A stretch of DNA of 64,000 nucleotides from JBEBVQ01 sp964636205 (GTDB lineage Bacteria; Bacteroidota; Bacteroidia; Chitinophagales; Chitinophagaceae). Position 1 is the first letter of the stretch. Each line of letters starts with the position of its first letter. Positions 25,463-34,185 of the stretch are shown piece after piece. The notes below the pieces were generated by a model that did no database searches, was not told the origin of the DNA, and was given only the letters and a program-made list of their open reading frames with translations. The position numbers were made by a program, and so were the translations under genes. The stretch is from the NCBI GenBank assembly GCA_964636205.1, contig CAZWPF010000002.1:3175-67174 (forward strand), written 5' to 3'.

Positions 25463-27370
25463 TTAGGAAGCGCGTATTTTTATCTTATCGGATTCCAGAA
25501 TTTCAATAATCTCCTCATCAGCCATTCTCCTTACAAGAGAAATCAAATCTTCCGAATTCACCTCCGTTATAAGTAGCGAAGGTAATTGCTCTATAGCAAT
25601 TTCTGACTGTACCTTAAGAATTTCCATCAATTCTTGCTCCAATACCTTTGCACTTGGTTTTGAATATTTTCGCGATCTGCAAATATCACATAGCCCGCAA
25701 TTTTCAGTTGCCTCCTCCCCGAAATAACCAAGGAGTATTCTATTCCGACATATTTCCGTGTTTTGCAAGAACTGAATCATAGCCTCAGTACGGAGCTTAT
25801 GCTGGTGCTTTAAGAGTAACAGCCTCTTAGTATCCAGGAAAAGATGTTGGGCCGGTACGCGGGTATGATGAAAAAACAGCTGGGGGCCATCCATGGCCGG
25901 CTGATATTCCACCAACTGCATTTTAACCATACGATCTATCATTTCAATTACTCTTTGTGTCGGTATTTTCAATCTTTGAGCGATCGCGCTTTCTCGAATA
26001 ACGACCGGATAATGAAACATATTTCCATACATCCGCAGCAAACCGGTACAGAAATACTCCAAATCCGGATAAAGTCCGAACAGACCGTCTAAAGTCCTTC
26101 TATCTACAATAAGTTTCAGACGTGACGGATGGAACACCGATTCAGTGAGTGTCCATAATCCTTCTTGCGCCAGCAATCTCAGTCCGTTGATCGTGTACAA
26201 CCTCGCCAAATTAAATCTTGTAGTTAACTCGTCTAAGTCGAAATTATAGTATCGATCCGGTTGGACACCGACCGGGATTTGAAGGTATTCACATACTGCC
26301 TGATATAAGCTTTTTAAAAAATCAAGAGGAGGAAACTGCAAATCGGTACTTTCTTTTAACCTACGTATATCCGATGCATTATACATAGTAATGGCATATG
26401 AAGTTTTACCATCGCGTCCTGCTCTACCCGCCTCTTGATACCAAGCTTCCAAATGCTCCGGAGCCTCATAATGCAATACCATCCGTACATCAGGCTTGTC
26501 TATTCCCATTCCGAAAGCAGTGGTCGCCACCATCGTCCGCACCTCATTATTCATCCATGCATCTTGTGCTTTTTGTCGCTTATCCTTATCCATTCCGGCA
26601 TGATAAGCCACTGCATTTATGTCCACTTGCTGCAACTGTCTACTCAGCGATTCAGTTTGCCTTCTGCTACGGCAATACACCAGTAGGCTATCCTCGTACC
26701 GCTCCAATGCCTTTTTCGCATCCTGCTGCTTGTTCTCTGTATAACGAACAGCAAAATGCAAGTTTGTCCTCAAAAAACTTTGACGAAAGACCGAGGGGCT
26801 TCCCATCTTTAACTGGATTTGGATATCCTCCTGCACTTTAGTGGTTGCCGATGCGGTCAATGCCAAAAAAGGAACTGCAGGCAATTGCTCTCTTATCTCA
26901 CCTATTTTTAGATAGTTAGGTCTGAAATCATGCCCCCATTGGGAGATACAGTGTGCTTCATCGATCGCAACCAGACTGATTCCCAATTCAGGAAGATAGT
27001 CCTCGAACAATTTTGATTGAAGTCGCTCCGGAGAAACATAAAGCAGTTTATATCGTTCCTCCTGCACGTCTCTAAGCACTTGTTCTACTTCTCTAAAGCC
27101 CATTCCGGCGTGGAGATATACAGCAGGAATATCCAGTTGCTCCAATCGCTGCACCTGATCCTGCATCAGTGCGATCAAAGGCGACACCACCAGTGTACAA
27201 CCCTCCATCGCCAATGCCGGCACCTGATAACAGAGCGATTTCCCGCCCCCGGTCGGCAACAGCGCCAGAACATCCTTGCCGGCTAATACCGAATTGATGA
27301 TATCTTCCTGAAGGGGGCGAAACGAGTTATACCCCCAATAACGAGCTAAAATTTCACTTATTGGTTGCAT
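25463..27370 (-). CDS. recQ: RecQ-family ATP-dependent DNA helicase
   Basis: 3'-5' DNA helicase for recombination and fork repair, 635 residues. Motifs in order: FRPLQEDII (motif 0), ALLPTGGGKSLCYQ (Walker A), the aromatic-rich DEAHCISQWGHDFRP (Walker B), LTASAT, TTAFGMGIDKPDV, and QEAGRAGRDG. A zinc domain with Cys in CRNRILLGYFGEE and CGLCDIC plus a winged helix follow. No HRDC domain is apparent at the C-terminus. The start ATG 27370 gives the normal N-terminus. It probably heads a unit with the two downstream genes. Confidence 0.95.
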   Translation of the reverse strand: MQPISEILARYWGYNSFRPLQEDIINSVLAGKDVLALLPTGGGKSLCYQVPALAMEGCTLVVSPLIALMQDQVQRLEQLDIPAVYLHAGMGFREVEQVLRDVQEERYKLLYVSPERLQSKLFEDYLPELGISLVAIDEAHCISQWGHDFRPNYLKIGEIREQLPAVPFLALTASATTKVQEDIQIQLKMGSPSVFRQSFLRTNLHFAVRYTENKQQDAKKALERYEDSLLVYCRSRRQTESLSRQLQQVDINAVAYHAGMDKDKRQKAQDAWMNNEVRTMVATTAFGMGIDKPDVRMVLHYEAPEHLEAWYQEAGRAGRDGKTSYAITMYNASDIRRLKESTDLQFPPLDFLKSLYQAVCEYLQIPVGVQPDRYYNFDLDELTTRFNLARLYTINGLRLLAQEGLWTLTESVFHPSRLKLIVDRRTLDGLFGLYPDLEYFCTGLLRMYGNMFHYPVVIRESAIAQRLKIPTQRVIEMIDRMVKMQLVEYQPAMDGPQLFFHHTRVPAQHLFLDTKRLLLLKHQHKLRTEAMIQFLQNTEICRNRILLGYFGEEATENCGLCDICRSRKYSKPSAKVLEQELMEILKVQSEIAIEQLPSLLITEVNSEDLISLVRRMADEEIIEILESDKIKIRAS

Positions 27371-27427
27371 AATGGTAAAGTTAAACAGTTTACCGACCGA
27401 AAAAGCTCCTCGAATGGAAATCTAAAA

Positions 27428-27500
27428 AGATTGAAGGCCTTTGGCAAAGTAGGAAAATCGATTCCGATACTCTCCCCCTAGGGGGTGAATTCCTTCAATC
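27428..27500. repeat. Imperfect long inverted repeat with CCCCCTAGGGGG centre
   Basis: Between the divergent recQ and fabD genes, ATTGAAGG (about 27430-27437) can pair with CCTTCAAT (about 27492-27499), enclosing the 12-base palindrome at 27474-27485. It could be a cruciform-prone repeat or a regulatory site; no other copy is seen in this window. Confidence 0.4.
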
Positions 27501-27568
27501 CGGACAGTCTGTCTAAGTTATTTAGCGTTGAATCCTTTATTTTCGCCTGCGAATCAATGTAAAAAATT

Positions 27569-28450
27569 ATGAAACATGCTTATATCTTCCCTGGCCAGGG
27601 AGCGCAGTTTAGCGGAATGGGTAAGGAGTTGTACGAACAAAACTCCAGAGCTAGGGATCTTTTTGAGAGAGCCAATGAAATTCTCGGCTTCAGGATTACT
27701 GATATCATGTTTTCCGGTACTGATGAAGACTTGAAACAAACCCGGGTAACGCAACCTGCGGTATTCCTGCATTCAGTAATACTTTTTGAAACTACCCCCG
27801 ATCTCCGTCCGGATATGGTAGCAGGTCACTCGCTGGGAGAATTTTCGGCATTAGTGGCAAATAAAGCTTTGCAATTTGAAGATGCATTGAAGCTCGTAGC
27901 CAAGCGCGCGGAAGCGATGCAAAGGGCTTGTGAAATCAACCCTTCTACTATGGCTGCGATTTTAGGGTTGGATGATGAAAAAGTGGAAGCCATCTGCGCG
28001 GGTATCACCGATGATATCGTTGTCCCGGCTAATTACAACTGTCCTGGGCAATTGGTGATCAGCGGTACAAAAACAGGAATAGACCGTGCTTGTGAACTGA
28101 TGAAGGAAGCCGGAGCGAAAAGGGCTTTGGTTTTACAAGTAGGCGGGGCGTTCCATTCTCCAATGATGGAGCCCGCAAAAGAAGAGTTGAAAGCAGCTAT
28201 TGAAAACACTACTTTCCACGTACCAATCTGTCCGGTGTACCAAAATGTTGACGCTCGTCCTTACGACCAGCCAGAGCGGATCAAACAAAACCTGATCAAT
28301 CAACTCACGGCACCGGTACGTTGGACACAGACAGTTCAGCAAATGGTAGCAGATGGAGCTAGCCATTTCACCGAATCAGGTCCGGGCAATGTATTGCAGG
28401 GGCTGGTCAAAAAAATAGCTAAAGAAGCGACTACCGATCGTATTGGCTGA
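27569..28450 (+). CDS. fabD: Malonyl-CoA:ACP transacylase
   Basis: Loads malonyl groups onto acyl carrier protein for fatty acid synthesis. It has 293 residues. FPGQGAQFSGMGK is the oxyanion region, GHSLGEFSAL holds the catalytic Ser, and QVGGAFHSPMM holds the catalytic His. VISGTKTGI and TESGPGNVLQGLVKKI complete the fold. Other fab genes are not adjacent. The S9 peptidase starts 31 bases after the stop, so read-through is likely. Confidence 0.97.
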   Translation: MKHAYIFPGQGAQFSGMGKELYEQNSRARDLFERANEILGFRITDIMFSGTDEDLKQTRVTQPAVFLHSVILFETTPDLRPDMVAGHSLGEFSALVANKALQFEDALKLVAKRAEAMQRACEINPSTMAAILGLDDEKVEAICAGITDDIVVPANYNCPGQLVISGTKTGIDRACELMKEAGAKRALVLQVGGAFHSPMMEPAKEELKAAIENTTFHVPICPVYQNVDARPYDQPERIKQNLINQLTAPVRWTQTVQQMVADGASHFTESGPGNVLQGLVKKIAKEATTDRIG

Positions 28451-28481
28451 TTATTTCACAGTGGCAGTAAATATTTAAATC

Positions 28482-30515
28482 ATGAAAAGGATTGTCTTCT
28501 TATTAATCACCGCGATTTCTGGTCAGACTTGGGCTCAGCAGCAAGCTTTGACCCCGGAACTTTTATGGGAATTGAAGCGGGTATCGGGAATGGGTTTAAC
28601 GCGGGATCAGTCGCAGTTTAACTATTCCGTGACCAGCTACGATGCTCCTGCCGGAAAACGCAGTATTGAGTATTTTACCTATGATCTGAAAACGGGCAAT
28701 ACCAGTAGCTGGAAACATCCGCAGGGCAAGCAAATATTGAGCAAGAGCGGAGATGTGTGGTACGCTATGAATGATTCAGTGTTGTTTCGCAGTACGGACA
28801 AGGGTGTCAACTGGCAGCCCACGGGTGCCAATATTAATGGGCTCTCCAATGTACAGGTGTCTCCCGACGGGAAGTATATAGCCGGATCTAAAATGGTCTC
28901 CATCTATAAGGCCAACGGATCAGAGATCTATCCCGATTTGCCCGGTAATAGTGCCCAGGTATATACCGACCTGCACTATAGACATTGGGATAGCTGGACC
29001 GACGGTAAGTTCTCGCATATATTCGTCCTCCCGATCGAAGGTGGAACCCCAATCGATATTATGGAAGGAGAACCTTACCACTCCCCTCAAAGTCCATTCG
29101 GAGGTGCGGAAGATTTCATCTGGAGTTCGGATAGTAAAGGCATTCTCTACGTATGTAAAAAGAAATACGGCAAGGAGTATGCTACCAGCACAAATACGGA
29201 TCTCTATTATTACGACCTGGCTAAAGGTACCACGACCAATCGTACCGAGGGCATGATGGGTTATGATACAAAACCAGCATTTAGTTCTGACGGCTCCATG
29301 CTGGCTTGGACAAGTATGGCGAGAGATGGATATGAAAGTGATAAGAATGATATTATCATCACTCAAACCGCTTCCGGAGCAGGCAAAAATGATCGTATCA
29401 ATCTAACCGCTAATTGGGACGGAACAGTCAATCAGTTTGCTTGGGATCCCTCCGGTCAAAGCATTTATTTCACCGCCCCTTATCGTGGAACCGTGCAACT
29501 CTTTGAAGTGACCCTACCATCAAAGAAGCGTGCAGCCATCATTAAAATGGTCACAGATGGCAAACACGATATTATGGCCATCAATGGAATTACCAAACAG
29601 GAGGTTCTAGTTACACGAACCGATATGAATCGGGCTCCGGAAATCTTCTCAGTAAATAAAAAGAACGGCGCGATGAAGGCTATCACTCATGCCAACGACT
29701 CCATGTACAACCATATCAAATCCTCTGTAACCGAGCTCAGAATGGTTCGTACAGTGGATAATCAAGAAATGGGAGTATGGGTCGTTTACCCACCTGATTT
29801 CGATTCTACTAAAAAATACCCCACCCTGCTGTATTGCCAGGGCGGGCCGCAATCGGCACTTTCGCAGTTTTACAGTTTCAGATGGAACTTCCAACTAATG
29901 GCTGCTCAAGGTTATATCGTAGTCGCTCCAAACCGCCGCGGCATGCCCGGTTGGGGAGTAAAATGGAATGAAGCCATTAGTAAGGACTGGGGTGACATGC
30001 CGATGAAAGATTATTTAACTGCCATCGATCGAATTGCTGAGGAACCCTTTGTCGATAAAAACAGATTGGGTTGTGTAGGCGCCAGTTATGGTGGATATAG
30101 CGTGTTTATGCTGGCCGGCATTCATGAAAATCGCTTTAAAAGCTTTATCTCGCACAATGGTTTGTTCGACTTAAAAAGTTGGTACGGTACTACGGAAGAG
30201 TTGTGGTTTGCTAACTGGGATGTAGGTGGACCTTACTGGGAAAAACCTGCACCGGCTAGCTATTCTAAATTTGACCCCAGCCTGTATGTAAATAATTGGA
30301 ATACACCTATCATGGTCATTCAGGGCGGGATCGACTACAGAGTACCTATCGGACAGGGTTTGGCTGCTTTCCAAGCCGCACAATTAAAAGGAATCAAGAG
30401 CAAACTTTTGTATTTCCCTGACGAAAACCACTGGATTCTGAAATCTCAGAATGCATTGGTATGGCAACGTGAATTCTTTAAATGGTTGGAAGAAACACTT
30501 CCTCCGACAAATTGA
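28482..30515 (+). CDS. S9 family peptidase (prolyl oligopeptidase/DPP-like), exported
   Basis: Serine peptidase of 677 residues, probably periplasmic: a signal peptide (about 1-19, ending TWA-Q) is present. The N-terminal half is a beta-propeller with WD/PD40-like strands (for example YDTKPAFSSDGSMLAW and NQFAWDPSGQSIYF). The C-terminal alpha/beta hydrolase has the nucleophile in GASYGGYS, the acid in GGIDYRVP and the His in DENHWIL, so the triad is complete. Family knowledge suggests release of dipeptides or cleavage of short peptides. A good terminator follows. Confidence 0.95.
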   Translation: MKRIVFLLITAISGQTWAQQQALTPELLWELKRVSGMGLTRDQSQFNYSVTSYDAPAGKRSIEYFTYDLKTGNTSSWKHPQGKQILSKSGDVWYAMNDSVLFRSTDKGVNWQPTGANINGLSNVQVSPDGKYIAGSKMVSIYKANGSEIYPDLPGNSAQVYTDLHYRHWDSWTDGKFSHIFVLPIEGGTPIDIMEGEPYHSPQSPFGGAEDFIWSSDSKGILYVCKKKYGKEYATSTNTDLYYYDLAKGTTTNRTEGMMGYDTKPAFSSDGSMLAWTSMARDGYESDKNDIIITQTASGAGKNDRINLTANWDGTVNQFAWDPSGQSIYFTAPYRGTVQLFEVTLPSKKRAAIIKMVTDGKHDIMAINGITKQEVLVTRTDMNRAPEIFSVNKKNGAMKAITHANDSMYNHIKSSVTELRMVRTVDNQEMGVWVVYPPDFDSTKKYPTLLYCQGGPQSALSQFYSFRWNFQLMAAQGYIVVAPNRRGMPGWGVKWNEAISKDWGDMPMKDYLTAIDRIAEEPFVDKNRLGCVGASYGGYSVFMLAGIHENRFKSFISHNGLFDLKSWYGTTEELWFANWDVGGPYWEKPAPASYSKFDPSLYVNNWNTPIMVIQGGIDYRVPIGQGLAAFQAAQLKGIKSKLLYFPDENHWILKSQNALVWQREFFKWLEETLPPTN

Positions 30516-30586
30516 GAATAAGAGAAATCTCTTCCTCAATATCTATCGATTTATTTTGGCGATAGTCGCTGAGAAATACATACCCT

Positions 30587-30621
30587 GAAGGTCGCCCTAT
30601 CTTTCGATGTAGGCGACCTTC
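30587..30621 (+). terminator. Terminator after the S9 peptidase
   Basis: GAAGGTCGCC (30587-30596) pairs with GGCGACCTTC (30612-30621), followed by ACTGTTTTA. Confidence 0.82.
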
Positions 30622-30739
30622 ACTGTTTTATATTCCAACCCGTTTTTTAATAAGTCAAGCTTTAACTTTCTGTATTGACGAGTGGTAAGGTTTTTTCGGA
30701 TACTGATACGAGTATTTTTTTAAACTAAAAATCTTAACT

Positions 30740-31618
30740 ATGGCAAACAGACATCAGCAGTTCCGTCGGAGAGAGCCCAACCCATATGAGCATCGGGGTG
30801 CTCATCATACTGACAGAAGTCAGAGAATGGGAAGAAATCGCGAATCCGAAAACTATGACCCGGGTTTTTCCGAGGAAAGTGAATACCGGGGAACTCGATC
30901 ATCTCAGCCTTATGGTGATCAATGGAATCGCAATGGAAATTACCGCGACTCCTACTCCGGGCATCCATATAATCGTTCGGACAATTGGGAAGAAGATCGG
31001 TACAATGACCGGGATGATTATCAGTATCGCCGTCCACAACAGCGTTATCAACAAAATCCGTACACCGATCAAAACGAGTCGTTTTATAATCGCAATGAAA
31101 GATCTTGGAATCGCGGAAATCGGCAAGATGAAGATCGATACAGCCGGCATAATCGTCGCTGGCACGAAGAACAAAATCGGGGCTATGATCAGCAGGATCG
31201 TAACTGGTGGGACAGAACCAAAGATGAAGTATCCTCCTGGTTTGGAGATGATGAGGCACAATGGCGTCGCTCGCAGGATCTCAGAGAGCAGGGTAATGGA
31301 AACTATCGTGGGGTTGGTCCGAAAGGGTACCATCGTTCTGATGAACGAATCCGGGATGACATCAATGACCGTTTGAGTGATGATCCTTATGTTGACGCAT
31401 CCGATATCGAAGTTTTGGTTGAAAACGGTGAAGTGACGCTGAGTGGAAGAGTGATGAGTAAAGCAATTAAACGGAGAGCCGAAGATATCGCAGAATCGGT
31501 ATCTGCAGTATCCAATGTGGAGAATAGGATCAGAATAAGTCCGTTCTCTAAGGACGGACAGGAAATGGCCGAAAAAGAAGAATCTTCAAATAGCCGGCAA
31601 AATAAGTCAAAGGGGTAA
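30740..31618 (+). CDS. SWFGD/BON-domain protein with disordered N-terminus
   Basis: Protein of 292 residues in two unlike parts. Residues 1-150 are low complexity and rich in Arg, Asn, Gln, Tyr, Asp and Gly, so probably disordered. Around 155-172 is the conserved WWDRTKDEVSSWFGDDEA block, then a GPKGYHRSDERI linker and one BON domain (about 205-270) with SDIEVLVENGEVTLSGRV. No signal peptide is seen, unlike OsmY-type BON proteins, so it is likely cytoplasmic. Family members are often linked to stress; nothing here proves that. It is alone between two terminators. Long overlapping frames on both strands reflect base bias only. Confidence 0.88.
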   Translation: MANRHQQFRRREPNPYEHRGAHHTDRSQRMGRNRESENYDPGFSEESEYRGTRSSQPYGDQWNRNGNYRDSYSGHPYNRSDNWEEDRYNDRDDYQYRRPQQRYQQNPYTDQNESFYNRNERSWNRGNRQDEDRYSRHNRRWHEEQNRGYDQQDRNWWDRTKDEVSSWFGDDEAQWRRSQDLREQGNGNYRGVGPKGYHRSDERIRDDINDRLSDDPYVDASDIEVLVENGEVTLSGRVMSKAIKRRAEDIAESVSAVSNVENRIRISPFSKDGQEMAEKEESSNSRQNKSKG

Positions 31619-31640
31619 ACAGCTATTTCATAAATTCAAG

Positions 31641-31674
31641 AAGCCAATCATACAATTAGATGATTGGCTTTTTT
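31641..31674 (+). terminator. Terminator after the BON protein
   Basis: AAGCCAATCAT (31641-31651) pairs with ATGATTGGCTT (31660-31670), followed by a T run to 31674. A textbook intrinsic terminator. Confidence 0.9.
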
Positions 31675-31705
31675 CCATGTGGTACTTTGCCGGGATTAGC
31701 GGCAC

Positions 31706-32044
31706 TTAAAACCTGAACTGCAACAACTCACCACCTTGATTAATCTGAGCAAGATATTGACTGAGTTCCAGGTAATTGACTCCTCTTTTGCGTAGCAATG
31801 GAAAAGCCAATAGCACGACGTCGAACTGATCCCCCTTATAAAGACCTAAAGCTTTTTTAGGATCTTCATATTCTTTATAGAGCTGTGCAAACATCCATTT
31901 ATGACTTTTCTCGAAAGGAGCGACAGCGACACATTGGATGATCCCCTTCCCCATTACGGACGGATCTATAGGTCGCCCGATTAAGTATTGAAAACGCTTG
32001 GCTACCGCCTCTGCCTGAGCAAAGCTAAGTGGTTTAACATTCAT
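31706..32044 (-). CDS. Hypothetical protein, 112 residues
   Basis: I do not recognise this protein. ATG 32044 gives MNVKPLSFAQ; a GTG seven codons earlier is possible. The protein is soluble with mixed helices and strands, has no signal peptide and no metal or nucleotide motif. The ordered sequence and normal codon use suggest a real gene, and its neighbours (BON protein convergent, pabB upstream) give no clue to function. Confidence 0.6.
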   Translation of the reverse strand: MNVKPLSFAQAEAVAKRFQYLIGRPIDPSVMGKGIIQCVAVAPFEKSHKWMFAQLYKEYEDPKKALGLYKGDQFDVVLLAFPLLRKRGVNYLELSQYLAQINQGGELLQFRF

Positions 32045-32359
32045 TTCGATTGGTTTATAATTCACAAAATCCTGTACTCACGCCCAATTCACTTAGTCGG
32101 TAGAATGACTATTATTTGCCACTACTAAAGACTGAAGAAAAAAAATGCTGATCGATTGGACAACCTTATTACAAAAAAATTAATGCCACCAAAGATTTTG
32201 GACGCCAAATTTTGTAGGCATTTTATGAAAATATTCTCCGGAGCTTTTACAAAAGGATACTGCATCTGTCCCTGACCCGAATCAGGCTCCACACAGGCTT
32301 GTATGCGCACTTAGCACGGAGATATGATAGCAGAAAACCGCGGATTCGATTAAAATTAA
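32045..32359. other. Gene-free region
   Basis: About 315 bases between pabB and the hypothetical gene, both on the minus strand. A 61-codon frame on the minus strand (32125-32310) ends in a run of Phe and is not convincing. No terminator, tRNA or named RNA seen. Confidence 0.5.
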
Positions 32360-33586
32360 TTATCCAAAAATCCGTTCCATTGCCCACGCTTTGAGCCTTC
32401 GTTCTTCCCATTCCTTTTCCGGCACACTGTCGTAGGTAATAGCGCCTCCGGTTTGATAGGAGAGATATCGATTATCCTCATTAAAAAACAGGGATCTGAT
32501 AACTACATTAAAATCAAAATTCTGATCGGGATCTATATACCCTACCGTACCGGAAAATAATTCTCTACGAGCGGTCTCATACTGTTCAATCAGTTCCATA
32601 ACCCGAATTTTCGGTGCGCCGGTCATACTCCCCATAGGAAATGAATATTGAATCGCTTGGGTGAATGGCAGATTCTCCTCCATTTTTCCGACGATTGTCG
32701 AAATCATTTGGTGCACCTGAGGGTAGGAGTAAATTTCCATCAACTCCTCTACCTGTATCGAGCCCGGCTTACAGCTACGTGCCAAATCGTTGCGAACCAA
32801 ATCAGTGATCATTACATTCTCCGCTCTTTCTTTAATATCTCGTTGCAGCGCATCTTTTAATTGCTTATCCAGTATCGGATCGGGATTTCGTGGGGCTGTA
32901 CCCTTGATAGGCTGCGATCGGAGCGTTTTCCCTTGCTTTTGGAGATATCTCTCCGGACTGGCGCAAATCATATATTGCTTATCCAGCCGGTAATAAGCAG
33001 CGAAAGGGGCCGGAGAAAGATGATTTAAATGAAGAAATGTCTGCAATGGATCGATTTGGACATTTTCTGCATAACCTTCGCTGCAAAAATTAATCTCATA
33101 GCAGTCGCCGGCGGCGATATGTGCCCTTAATTTTTGTACCGACTTGATATAGTCGGATTGATCCATTCTCTGTCGGAAACTTATCTGCGCCAGCGGTTTC
33201 CGGACCAATGAGGAAGTACTCAATATCTCATTGAAAATCTGCTGAGCCGGAGTATCAACTGATTCGATAGTGATCGACTTAAACTCCTTATCGATAGCAC
33301 AAACAATCGCCGGACGAAAAAAATAGAATGATGGATAATCGTGTCTGACAGGATGTTGGGAATGAAGTCGGGGTTCGAGATGGTTTTTATAATCGTATGT
33401 GATATGTCCAAACCACCAATCTCCGTTTTCCCTTGCGATACGATGAAAATCCGGTTTAGCGTCACTGTACTGCACAACTTCAGTTGCCCCTGCTGCCAGC
33501 AAGCAACTGTGTCGTCTGTGACGGTCGTAATATCCATTACTGTCTAAAAACAGAAAAATGCCGAACTGAGAGGCCCAGTTCAGCAT
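32360..33586 (-). CDS. pabB: Aminodeoxychorismate synthase component I
   Basis: Chorismate-utilising enzyme making 4-amino-4-deoxychorismate for folate. I place the start at ATG 33586 (MLNWASQFGIFLFLD), the usual beginning, giving 408 residues; a TTG at 33649 is in frame upstream. The catalytic region has YEINFCSEG, PIKGTAPRNPD, DLVRNDLARSC, SFPMGSMTGAPK, ELFSGTVGYI and TGGAITYDS. PIKGTAPR with a Lys is the pattern of PabB instead of anthranilate synthase. No glutaminase subunit gene is adjacent. Confidence 0.92.
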   Translation of the reverse strand: MLNWASQFGIFLFLDSNGYYDRHRRHSCLLAAGATEVVQYSDAKPDFHRIARENGDWWFGHITYDYKNHLEPRLHSQHPVRHDYPSFYFFRPAIVCAIDKEFKSITIESVDTPAQQIFNEILSTSSLVRKPLAQISFRQRMDQSDYIKSVQKLRAHIAAGDCYEINFCSEGYAENVQIDPLQTFLHLNHLSPAPFAAYYRLDKQYMICASPERYLQKQGKTLRSQPIKGTAPRNPDPILDKQLKDALQRDIKERAENVMITDLVRNDLARSCKPGSIQVEELMEIYSYPQVHQMISTIVGKMEENLPFTQAIQYSFPMGSMTGAPKIRVMELIEQYETARRELFSGTVGYIDPDQNFDFNVVIRSLFFNEDNRYLSYQTGGAITYDSVPEKEWEERRLKAWAMERIFG

Positions 33587-33661
33587 TTTAAGTTGGATAG
33601 TCTCCTTTTGACGAGCGTCTAAAATGAATATTTCCTTGAAACGAGTCAATATCAGGCGCGA

Positions 33662-34108
33662 TTAAAAATCATCGTCATCATCTTCGAAATCATCTTCAAA
33701 GAAGCCAAGATCACTGAAATCATCTTCGATTTCAAAATCATCATCTGATTTTGAAGTTTTCCGACCGGTACTTGTTGACTTTTTTGACTTTGGCAGTTCG
33801 AACTCTTCAAAGTCTTCGTCTAAGGTAAACTCATCATCTTCTTCGTCTAGATCGAAATCATCAGATTCCAATTCATCATCATCGAAGTCGAGATCGTCGT
33901 CCTCATCATCAATTTGCTTCTTACTACTTGCCTTTGCGGTAGTTTTCTTCTTCGCTGCTCCCGATTTCGGTTCTAAATCCAGATCTTCTTCCTCTTCTTC
34001 TACTTTTGAAGATTTTGAAGCTACTTTTTTAGGCACCGATTTTTTTGCTTTAGGAGCACTCTTAGCTGCGGGTGTCTTTTTACCGGGATTCGATTTCATA
34101 GCACTCAT
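33662..34108 (-). CDS. Low-complexity protein: Lys/Ala-rich start, Asp/Glu-rich tail
   Basis: Unrecognised 148-residue protein. Residues 1-35 are rich in Lys, Ala, Pro and Ser, like histone H1-type tails; residues 36-148 are mostly Asp and Glu with interspersed Phe, Leu and Ser/Lys patches, ending in five Asp and Phe. It should be disordered, with opposite charges at its two ends. The gene lies 77 bases after purA and 75 before pabB on the same strand. Nucleic-acid or protein chaperoning is possible but speculative. It may start at either of two close ATGs (34108 or 34099). Confidence 0.7.
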   Translation of the reverse strand: MSAMKSNPGKKTPAAKSAPKAKKSVPKKVASKSSKVEEEEEDLDLEPKSGAAKKKTTAKASSKKQIDDEDDDLDFDDDELESDDFDLDEEDDEFTLDEDFEEFELPKSKKSTSTGRKTSKSDDDFEIEDDFSDLGFFEDDFEDDDDDF

Positions 34109-34185
34109 AACTATTGCTGCCGTAAAATTTTAACTGTTTGTGGAATTTGCCAAATTTTTTTTTGAACAAAAAATATAATAATTAC

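Noticed and set aside
30738..31376. Long frames of 144-196 codons overlapping the BON protein gene on both strands
   Set aside because: The skewed codon composition of the low-complexity gene keeps other frames open; their products have no recognisable features.
32125..32310. Possible 61-residue protein on the minus strand
   Set aside because: Ends in a run of Phe encoded by a poly-A tract, has no recognisable family or promoter, and is likely a chance frame.
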